A DNA stretch of 37,341 nt, from contig NZ_JMTM01000013.1 in the NCBI RefSeq assembly GCF_001662485.1, positions 1-37,341 of the forward strand, in the 5' to 3' direction. This DNA is from Flavobacterium succinicans (GTDB lineage Bacteria; Bacteroidota; Bacteroidia; Flavobacteriales; Flavobacteriaceae). Positions 1-4,774 of this stretch are shown here, piece after piece (the stretch's first letter is position 1; the number at the start of each line of letters is the position of its first letter). A model generated the notes under the pieces. It was not told the origin of the DNA. It made no database searches and worked only from the letters and a program-made list of their open reading frames with translations. Both the position numbers and the translations under genes were made by a program.

Positions 1-39
1 TTCAACGTATAAAGAGTTATTGTGTAGTTTTTATCGTTA
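1..39 (-). pseudogene. Left-edge fragment of the XRE-like regulator 3' end
   Basis: Read on minus, these bases give D-K-N-Y-T-I-T-L-Y-T-L, the same peptide as the fuller remnant at 3139-3282. The fragment starts exactly where the attC-like site at 35-166 ends and leaves the window at base 1. It is probably the start of a third copy of the 288-bp block (2162-2449, 2951-3238), so the array likely continues to the left. It is not a functional gene. Confidence 0.7.
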
Positions 40-166
40 ACGTTCTCGCGCTACACGCGGTTTGGTACTAAATTAGCGTTATTTTTCTGATAAGCCAAAA
101 CTTCCAAATACAAAATCAACTTCAAATTAAGCCAAATGCCCAAATCGCTTGTAGCGTGTGTTGGGC
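35..166 (-). repeat. attC-like recombination hairpin 1
   Basis: A 132-bp imperfect inverted repeat. The left arm holds CGCTACA, GCG and TTTGG; the right arm holds CCAAA, CGC and TGTAGCG, with a spacer of about 75 bases between them. On minus the site opens with GCCCAAC (RYYYAAC class) and closes in CGTTAACG. GTTGGGCGT at 160-168 is complementary over 9 bp to the start of the cassette carrying the ATPase genes (GCCCAAC at 2155-2161). In integrons the first box of attC pairs with the start of its own cassette, and the length lies in the usual attC range. The closing box departs from GTTRRRY. A second site of identical length lies at 2446-2577. That this is an active integron-type site is inference. 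Confidence 0.65.
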
Positions 167-177
167 GTTCGTACTTC

Positions 178-714
178 TTATTTGATTAATTTTTCGAGTC
201 TGATTCTAGCAGGAAATCCTGGAGTTTTTATTTCTATTGGATTTCCACAACTATCAGATGTTGAAATATCTTGGATTCTGTTGCTAGAAGTAAATCCTAT
301 ATTGTATTTAGGACTCAATAATATTCTATGGAAAGAGTAATCAATTCTTGAGCAATTGATGTAATTTGAAAGTTTACTGCAATATTCAATAAAAATTTCA
401 GATGCTATAAATTGATTAACATAATCTTTGACTTTTGGTTTTAAAGATTTTAATTCAAATAATATGATTTTTTCTTGAGATGGTATTATTAGACAATAAT
501 CACAGCCTTTGTGAATAACTGGAGTATCTCTCTTTAAATACATCGATTTTCTTTTAAATTCACGTTTATCAATGTCGAGTTTTAAAAGTATAGAATCTAC
601 AGGAATTCCACCAATCAAAATTTCTTGATTAGTGTCAATTTCTTTAAGAACCATAGTTTGATTTTGTATATCAAAACTTTGAATAACTTCTTCGTCACAA
701 AAAATATCTTTCAT
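178..714 (-). CDS. PD-(D/E)XK nuclease-like partner of the upstream ATPase
   Basis: 178 residues, starting 3 bases after the stop of the ATPase gene at 718-2061, so the two are almost certainly co-transcribed. I do not recognise a named family. The central part has a D72 followed, after a hydrophobic strand and a turn, by E87-L-K89 in a second strand (IILFELKS). That is the spacing of the D...ExK core of PD-(D/E)XK nucleases, and the following helix contains a Gln (Q101). There is no signal peptide or membrane segment, so it should be cytosolic. The role as effector nuclease of a two-gene ATPase/effector defence pair is inferred from the motif and the neighbour. It could instead be a non-catalytic partner. 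Confidence 0.55.
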   Translation of the reverse strand: MKDIFCDEEVIQSFDIQNQTMVLKEIDTNQEILIGGIPVDSILLKLDIDKREFKRKSMYLKRDTPVIHKGCDYCLIIPSQEKIILFELKSLKPKVKDYVNQFIASEIFIEYCSKLSNYINCSRIDYSFHRILLSPKYNIGFTSSNRIQDISTSDSCGNPIEIKTPGFPARIRLEKLIK

Positions 715-717
715 AGA

Positions 718-2061
718 CTAATCAATTAAATAGTCTAAATCTGACGATATAGAAAATAAGTTATTTATTTCATCATCGAAAAATGGTATTTCAATTCCTT
801 TATTATTAACCTCTAGACTTTCAAGTTTTCCATTAATGGCTTGATAAACGGATACGTCATTAAATTTTATATTATCGAATTTAGAATAGCTTTTTTTGTT
901 CTTTATCAGCCATTGTTCTTTATCCTTGAAATCATTGGATAATAAAATTAGATTATTTAACTCTTTAACGAGGAAATCACTATGAGTAGTAATGAATACT
1001 TTAATGTCTAAATTAATTATAGAAGCAATGAGTTTTGCTATTAATCTTTGATTTTTTAATGTTAAATGGCTTTCAGGTTCATCTATAATAAGTATATCCC
1101 CTTGTTTTGCAAGATGTTTTAAATAAAAATAAATATCGACAATACATCTAGCGGATGAGGATGCTAAATATAGAGGAATATCAAATTTATTGTTTTTTTT
1201 GTTTTTTGTATAAAATCTGATATCCTGTTTGTTTTCTTTTTTAAATTCAGCACCTAAAATCTCTTTAATAATTTCCATTGGGTAGGAGGAATCTATTTTT
1301 GAAGTATTTTTTTTGATGTTATCTAAATTTCTTGTAAATGCAATATGGTCTCTAATCGGAGTCGCATAATACGCACTCATAGACATTAAAAGCTCAAATG
1401 GGTGGAAGTTTCCTTCTTTATCATCTAATTTTTGTAAACCATCGACCAACGAATTTCTTTGTTCGTCTAATTCTTTATAAAAAAGTGAAATACCTAATCT
1501 TTCTGCAGTTATAATTGTTGGGTCTGGAAATATTTCATCAAATACTAAATACGCAAATAAATCACCTAAAACTCTTTTAAATAGGGTATCGTCAATTTCA
1601 TTTTTCGTTTGCTTAATGTAACTAATGGACAAAACATTATTTTCAAGTTTACCATCAAAAACAATATTCTCTCCAATTTGTATTTTCTTTTCACAATCTT
1701 TGAATTCTGTTGGTTTTTCAAATTCTAACTTTACTCTTGCCTCTGCAAATATCTTTTCCTTATCATTAAATAAATCTCTAATTCTTTTTTGAAAATTTGA
1801 GCTTTCTGTGACGATACTTTTAGAAACTATATCTTGAATTTCTTCTTTGTTAAGCGAAATTTGTCCTTCAATTTTTAGCCTTGCTTCTAAATCTTTGAAA
1901 TTATTATAATTTATAAAATCCGTCCAATTTTTTAACATTCCATATATACTGTATGTGATATATGTTTTTCCGGAATTATTATCTCCAACTAAAATAGTTA
2001 AGTTATTAAGTTCAATTTCGCTTTGAACAATTTTTCCTAGATTATCGACGGTTAATTTCAT
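718..2061 (-). CDS. AAA/ABC-type ATPase of an ATPase-effector defence pair
   Basis: 447 residues with the layout of OLD/RecF/SMC-like P-loop ATPases (AAA_15/AAA_21 class). The Walker A motif is G26-DNNSGKT, a long charged insert fills about residues 60-300, the ABC-like region is SSSARC, Walker B is ILIIDEPE around 323-330, and the H-loop is TTHSD near 358. No export signal. It is the first gene of a two-gene unit followed at 3 bases by a nuclease-like protein, and both lie inside one attC-bounded cassette. Proteins of this type are the sensor/motor subunit in several phage-defence systems (PARIS AriA, Septu PtuA, AbiL-type). The family call is firm. The defence role is inference from architecture and context. 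Confidence 0.8.
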   Translation of the reverse strand: MKLTVDNLGKIVQSEIELNNLTILVGDNNSGKTYITYSIYGMLKNWTDFINYNNFKDLEARLKIEGQISLNKEEIQDIVSKSIVTESSNFQKRIRDLFNDKEKIFAEARVKLEFEKPTEFKDCEKKIQIGENIVFDGKLENNVLSISYIKQTKNEIDDTLFKRVLGDLFAYLVFDEIFPDPTIITAERLGISLFYKELDEQRNSLVDGLQKLDDKEGNFHPFELLMSMSAYYATPIRDHIAFTRNLDNIKKNTSKIDSSYPMEIIKEILGAEFKKENKQDIRFYTKNKKNNKFDIPLYLASSSARCIVDIYFYLKHLAKQGDILIIDEPESHLTLKNQRLIAKLIASIINLDIKVFITTHSDFLVKELNNLILLSNDFKDKEQWLIKNKKSYSKFDNIKFNDVSVYQAINGKLESLEVNNKGIEIPFFDDEINNLFSISSDLDYLID

Positions 2062-2300
2062 TTAATTATTTTTCAAATTTTATTATGCGAATTTACGTTT
2101 TTATTTTGTATTCTTGGGTTAGCGTTGATATTACCTTTTTTTTGTTAGTATGACGCCCAACTTGTATATATGTCTGACAATATCCGACTTATCCCATTTA
2201 AATTGGGTGGCTATGTCTGAAAAACATCAGTTTTATTAATTATCAAATATATTTATTTTTTCTTACAAACCATACCTATTTGACAAGTGCTTAAAACAAA

Positions 2301-2322
2301 AAAAGATGCTTAGGCATCTTTT
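2301..2322. terminator. Intrinsic terminator in block copy A
   Basis: AAAAGATGC and GCATCTTTT form a perfect 9-bp stem around TTAG, with A/T tracts on both sides, so it can act in both directions. It follows the stop codon of the truncated regulator fragment. The same hairpin occurs at 3090-3111, and a variant occurs at 3807-3828. Confidence 0.75.
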
Positions 2323-2349
2323 ACAGTGGTATTTGATTTATGGCAAACG

Positions 2350-2449
2350 CTATTTATCAATTAATTTAAAAAAATCAGAAAGTTTCAAACTTCTAGCCTC
2401 ACAAATTTTATTTAAAGCATAAAGAGTTTATTGTGTAGTTTTTATCGTT
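2350..2449 (-). pseudogene. XRE-like regulator 3' fragment, copy A
   Basis: On minus the fragment encodes L-N-K-I-C-E-A-R-S-L-K-L-S-D-F-F-K-L-I-D-K and a stop, matching the C-terminal half of the intact regulator at 3901-4212 (both end in an S-[DE]-F-F-K-L-I motif). An extra A near 2430 puts its first codons out of frame. The fragment begins exactly where attC-like site 2 ends, so no start codon is available. Confidence 0.75.
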
Positions 2450-2577
2450 AACGTTCCCGCGCTACAGGCGGTTTGGGACTAAATTAGCGTTATTTTTCTG
2501 ATTAGCCAAAACTTCCAAATACAAAACCAACTTCAAATTAAACCAATTGCCCAAATCGCTTGTAGCGTGTGTTACAG
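2446..2577 (-). repeat. attC-like recombination hairpin 2
   Basis: 132 bases, the same length and arm layout as 35-166: TAAC pairs with GTTA, and CGCTACA-GCG-TTTGGG pairs with CCCAAA-CGC-TGTAGCG. The outer box differs from site 1, however. GTTACAGGAG at 2571-2580 is complementary over 10 bp to CTCCTGTAAC at 2941-2950, the start of the geneless cassette. The terminal box has therefore changed together with its own distant partner. This is what a site whose first box belongs to the cassette would show. GTTACAG departs from GTTRRRY at one position. Confidence 0.65.
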
Positions 2578-2943
2578 GAGGCTTGTTTTGTCGAAATTAC
2601 CATTAAACCGCAAATTTTTCACGTTTCTGCTGACAAAATCCAATTTTCACGATTCTGTTTTTTGGTTCGCAGTTTTCAACTAGTTATTGTTTATTTATCG
2701 TTCAAATTTTGGCTATTTTTTGGTTTCCCGTTGGCTGATTCAAACTTTCAAACTTTTTCTCGTTAGAGTAGGTGAGTTCCAATTTTCACACTTCCAATTT
2801 TCACACTTCCGCTTTCCAAGTTTCAACTTTTTACGTTTCCGTTGGCACATTCCAATTTTCACGCTTCTGCTTTGTCAATTTCTTGCGGAAACAAATGCTT
2901 ATTTTCAAATTGGAATTGTCTGCGTAATTTCGGCACAAGTCTC
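2578..2943. other. Geneless cassette with GAAAATTGG-type repeats
   Basis: 366 bases between the two complementary boxes. The open frames here are low-complexity (Phe/Ser-rich) and unconvincing. The sequence is built from degenerate repeats of TCCAATTTTCACACTTCC and similar units, best seen at about 2775-2870. I see no gene, RNA hairpin or promoter. It may be a decayed cassette or a non-coding one. Confidence 0.6.
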
Positions 2944-2950
2944 CTGTAAC

Positions 2951-3238
2951 TTGTATGTATGTCTGACAATATCCGACTTATCCCATTTAAATTGGGTGCT
3001 ATGTCTGATAAACATCAGTTTTATTAATTATCAAATATATTTATTTTTTCTTGCAAACCATCCCTATTTGACAAGTGCTTAAAACAAAAAAAAGATGCTT
3101 AGGCATCTTTTACAGTGGTATTTGATTTATGGCAAAAACTATTTGTCAATTAATTTAAAAAAATCTGAAAGCTTCAAATTTCTTGCCTCACAAATTTTAT
3201 TCAACGTATAAAGAGTTATTGTGTAGTTTTTATCGTTA
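2951..3238 (-). repeat. 288-bp block, copy B
   Basis: Second copy of the block at 2162-2449. Here the regulator sequence continues beyond the block (to 3282) instead of breaking into an attC-like hairpin. This makes copy B the likely parental copy and the end at 3238 (CTAACG here, TTAACG in the other copies) the point where cassettes join. Confidence 0.8.
3090..3111. terminator. Intrinsic terminator in block copy B
   Basis: The same perfect 9-bp stem as at 2301-2322 (AAAAGATGC / GCATCTTTT, loop TTAG), placed just after the stop codon of the regulator remnant at 3139-3282. Confidence 0.75.
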
Positions 3239-3282
3239 GCAATTCTTCGAACCGTTTTTTCATTAAAAACACCAAAGAGCAT
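3139..3282 (-). pseudogene. 5'-truncated XRE-like regulator remnant
   Basis: An open frame of 47 codons (MLFGVFNEKTVRRIAND... ending SDFFKLIDK) aligns with the C-terminal half of the regulator at 3901-4212, including the recognition-helix-like V-R-[RK]-I segment and the terminal FFKLI motif. The N-terminal half of the fold is absent; a stop codon lies upstream in frame. A 44-codon ORF ends six bases upstream (3288). It is probably a dead gene, although a short ATG-initiated product cannot be excluded. The codons Ala-Asn-Asp in its middle are the sequence at which the attC-like sites join in the other copies. Confidence 0.65.
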
Positions 3283-3287
3283 CTTCG

Positions 3288-3422
3288 TTATCTCTTTTTT
3301 CTAGTTCTCCAACTATCATTATATCCAGAAAAATAGTCCCTCCTAAAGGCATATATTTTACCTCTTATATAAGCTCCTACAGGGATAATCACGATACCTA
3401 TTATTATCTCATACCATTCCAT
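3288..3422 (-). CDS. Small 44-residue single-pass membrane protein
   Basis: Starts MEWYEIIIGIVIIPVGAY and ends in a basic tail (SWRTRKKR). This gives one hydrophobic segment at about residues 5-20 and a cationic C-terminus with several aromatic residues. I do not recognise a family. In its favour, a TATATTTG -7-type box lies just upstream (plus 3427-3434), and a pair of 17-bp sites in 21-bp phase (3474-3511) sits 51 bases further up, in the same relative orientation as the pair before the gene at 16082. Against it, the -7 box is only 4 bases from the ATG, which would require a leaderless message or a later start. Its first codons are duplicated at about 3677-3727, where the copy stops after two codons. 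Confidence 0.4.
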   Translation of the reverse strand: MEWYEIIIGIVIIPVGAYIRGKIYAFRRDYFSGYNDSWRTRKKR

Positions 3423-3444
3423 AACTCAAATATAGAGTGTTTGG
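3392..3444. repeat. Direct repeat of the 44-codon gene's start region, copy 1
   Basis: About 50 bases (ATTATCTCATAC, then ATTCCATAACTCAAATATAGA) recur with few changes at 3677-3727. This copy holds the start codon and -7 box of the 44-codon ORF. Confidence 0.7.
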
Positions 3445-3473
3445 ATTGCTATTCTTGTTTCATAAAATCAGTT

Positions 3474-3511
3474 ACTCCCGATCTGACAACTTCTACTCCC
3501 GATTTGACAAG
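3474..3511 (-). promoter_or_regulatory. Tandem 17-bp operator pair, locus 1
   Basis: Read on minus, CTTGTCAAATCGGGAGT (3495-3511) and GTTGTCAGATCGGGAGT (3474-3490) are separated by 4 bases, giving a 21-bp period (two helical turns). The same two-site arrangement with the same period lies before 16082 (15940-15977). This is the geometry of direct-repeat operators such as those of LytTR or AraC proteins; which regulator binds is unknown. The sites sit 51 bases upstream of the ORF at 3288-3422. Confidence 0.7.
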
Positions 3512-3589
3512 AAGTGGCAAGTGGATGGTGGAGTAATTGTTGAATCGTTGAAATGTTGCATCGTTTAACTGTTAAGGAGGGTGAAATGT

Positions 3590-3660
3590 TAGATGTTAGA
3601 GGTGAGAGGTGAGAGGTGAAATGTTAGATGTGAGAGGTGAAATGTGAATGGTGAAATGTA
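3590..3660. repeat. Low-complexity GTGAGAGGTGAAATGTTAGA repeats
   Basis: Short degenerate tandem units of GAGAGGTGA and GTGAAATGTTAGATG. No coding signal. It lies between the two copies of the 50-base direct repeat and looks like slippage-expanded intergenic DNA. Confidence 0.7.
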
Positions 3661-3676
3661 AAAAATGGGAAAATCA

Positions 3677-3727
3677 TCACATCTATTATCTCATACTATT
3701 CCATAACTCAAATATAGAATGTCTGGA
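3677..3727. repeat. Direct repeat of the 44-codon gene's start region, copy 2
   Basis: Copy of 3392-3444 including the TATATTTG box and ATG-GAA, after which a TAG stop follows on minus. It is therefore a promoter fragment without its gene. Confidence 0.65.
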
Positions 3728-3739
3728 CAGGACAGAATA

Positions 3740-3759
3740 GGACAGGTCGCGACCTGTCC
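3740..3759. repeat. Perfect 20-bp palindrome
   Basis: GGACAGGTCGCGACCTGTCC reads the same on both strands. It is preceded by GGACAGGACAGAATA, a partial direct repeat of the arm. It is GC-rich compared with its surroundings and lies in non-coding DNA; it could be a dispersed extragenic repeat. No function is assigned. Confidence 0.7.
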
Positions 3760-3806
3760 CTACCAAGATGGAAAAATTATCCCTAAATAAAATATTTAAA
3801 ACAAAA

Positions 3807-3828
3807 AAAAGACGCCAAGGCATCTTTT
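3807..3828. terminator. Terminator after the intact small regulator
   Basis: AAAAGACGCC / GGCATCTTTT around AA forms a 10-bp stem with one mismatch or wobble. The hairpin and its flank (CTGGTATTTGATTTATGGCA) match those after the truncated regulator fragments, so the 3' flank travelled with this gene family. Confidence 0.65.
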
Positions 3829-3900
3829 ACACTGGTATTTGATTTATGGCAAACGCTATTACAAACTAACAAACATTTAATCAAATGTGCTTTTTTTTAT

Positions 3901-4212
3901 TTACCTAATTTCAAAATCATCATTTAACTGACCATACTTTTCTTCTATTAATTTAAAAAATTCGGACATCTTTATTCCTTTATAAAAACATATCGTGCTA
4001 AGCGTAGATACTGGTATTCTGTACCCGTCTACTTCTTTTATTTTCCTTACAATACCCTCATGTATACCGTGCATTTTTCCAAAAGATCTATTAGACACAT
4101 CATTACTCATCCACATTTCACAAATATAATTACAAACATATCTATCTACAAGAAAGACCTTTACAGGTTTTTCATCCTTAAAATTATTTATTTGTAAATT
4201 ATCATTTGCCAT
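3901..4212 (-). CDS. Small XRE-like helix-turn-helix regulator
   Basis: 103 residues. The C-terminal two thirds looks like an XRE-type HTH (FGKMHGIHEGIVRKIK, then a helix pair ending in M-S-E-F-F-K-L-I-E). The N-terminal 40 residues are not recognised. It is homologous to the truncated fragments at 3139-3282, 2350-2449 and 1-39, which supports it as a real gene. It should be a cytosolic DNA-binding protein. A 20-bp palindrome (4245-4264) lies 32 bases upstream of its start, between it and a divergent TAnnTTTG box, and is a natural candidate for its own operator. Which genes it controls is not shown by the sequence. Confidence 0.65.
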   Translation of the reverse strand: MANDNLQINNFKDEKPVKVFLVDRYVCNYICEMWMSNDVSNRSFGKMHGIHEGIVRKIKEVDGYRIPVSTLSTICFYKGIKMSEFFKLIEEKYGQLNDDFEIR

Positions 4213-4244
4213 TAGAACAAAAGAATATATTATCTTGAATTATT

Positions 4245-4264
4245 TTGCACACGATGATGTGCAA
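4245..4264. promoter_or_regulatory. Palindromic operator candidate
   Basis: TTGCACACGATGATGTGCAA is a perfect 7-bp inverted repeat with a 6-bp centre. It stands between the minus-strand regulator gene (start 4212) and the plus-strand -7 box at 4280. The position fits autoregulation and control of the divergent transcript. Confidence 0.55.
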
Positions 4265-4279
4265 TTCAGATATTTGTTT

Positions 4280-4287
4280 TATATTTG
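4280..4287 (+). promoter_or_regulatory. Bacteroidota -7 box TATATTTG
   Basis: An exact match to TAnnTTTG, the consensus -7 element of the Bacteroidota housekeeping sigma factor. A similar TATATTTG occurs at 4300-4307. A transcript starting here would begin just before the nested hairpin at 4342-4466 and could run into the SusC gene at 4775, giving a leader of nearly 500 bases. Confidence 0.5.
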
Positions 4288-4341
4288 TACCTGAATTTTT
4301 ATATTTGCGATTCTTCATTAAAAAATTGAAGCATTCGCTTT

Positions 4342-4466
4342 GAATCTCGGCTCGAAACTTGGCAGTTTAAACCACGAGATGATAAGTACGATGCTCACGT
4401 CCAATGGCGTGGGCTCACTTATTCGTGGTAGGTATGCCAAGTACCAGAGACGTTTAAGCTGAGTTC
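4342..4466 (+). ncRNA. Candidate structured RNA or leader (nested five-helix rod)
   Basis: Nested complementary segments form one long rod. P1: 4342-4352 with 4457-4466 (GAA, CTCGGCT / AGCTGAG, TTC; one bulged U). P2: ACTTGGCA 4357-4364 with TGCCAAGT 4435-4442, perfect. P3: ACCACGA 4371-4377 with TCGTGGT 4423-4429, perfect. P4: ATAAGT 4382-4387 with ACTTAT 4417-4422. P5: GCTCACG 4393-4399 with CGTGGGC 4408-4414, with one G-U pair and loop TCCAATGG. A small hairpin (4313-4331) precedes it. No open frame accounts for the pairing. It follows a -7 box and lies 309 bases before the SusC start. The orientation is inferred from that box. It could be a trans-acting small RNA, a cis leader/riboswitch, or a DNA-level structure; I cannot match it to a named RNA family. 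Confidence 0.6.
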
Positions 4467-4696
4467 CATGCCTATTTTTATGCCTATTCTTTTGATACAG
4501 CTCAACTTTTATTCTTAGCGTAATTTCTTCACTTGCAAGTCTCGCAATACTCTTACTGAATTAGTTGGGAAAGACACTGCCATCGTCTGGCTGCAACAGA
4601 CAACGGCAGTTGGCTTTCCTGTAACCCTTAAAATAGCCTGCCTATGAATTAAAATAAAAAACCAGTATTGTAGCTTATCGCTACACTTCAAAAAAA

Positions 4697-4733
4697 GGTC
4701 CCCTAACTCTTCTTGGCGGTTGACTAGAGGACC
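4697..4733 (+). promoter_or_regulatory. Leader hairpin upstream of SusC
   Basis: GGTCCCCT and AGAGGACC form an 8-bp stem with one mismatch, 41 bases before the SusC start, with no T-tract after it. The interval 4467-4774 otherwise holds no convincing gene. The hairpin may influence translation or transcription of the susC message. Confidence 0.35.
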
Positions 4734-4774
4734 CATGCTAATAAAACTAACGTTTCACTTCACTAGACCAAACT

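Larger units (their letters stand above)
2162..2449 (-). repeat. 288-bp block, copy A
   Basis: This stretch is nearly identical to 2951-3238, which is also 288 bases. On minus it reads: 3' end of an XRE-like regulator gene, stop codon, intrinsic terminator (2301-2322), then an AT-rich spacer with CCCATTTAAATTGGG and twice TATGTCTGA. It ends directly at the GTTGGGC that opens the ATPase cassette. Copy A differs from copy B by scattered substitutions and small indels. One added base at about 2430 shifts the residual reading frame. The block looks like a companion duplicated with each cassette insertion, or a product of unequal recombination. Confidence 0.85.

Noticed and set aside
178..340. 60-codon frame on + over the nuclease-like gene
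   Set aside because: It is antisense to a gene in a clear operon and has no independent support.
2162..2350. The 288-bp block as a cassette in its own right
   Set aside because: Its end carries no box complementary to its start (TTAACG), so it fails the test that the two hairpin-bounded cassettes pass.
2569..3082. Open frames on + through the geneless cassette (65 and 131 codons)
   Set aside because: They are Phe/Ser-rich, follow degenerate TTTTCACACTTCC repeats, and cross the cassette boundary into the 288-bp block.
4342..4466. Rho-independent terminator as the explanation of the nested hairpin
   Set aside because: There is no T-tract directly after P1, and the structure is far longer and more asymmetric than a terminator.
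4515..4736. 73-codon frame on minus upstream of susC
   Set aside because: It covers the leader hairpin at 4697-4733, has no family-like pattern, and ends within a region with frames on both strands.
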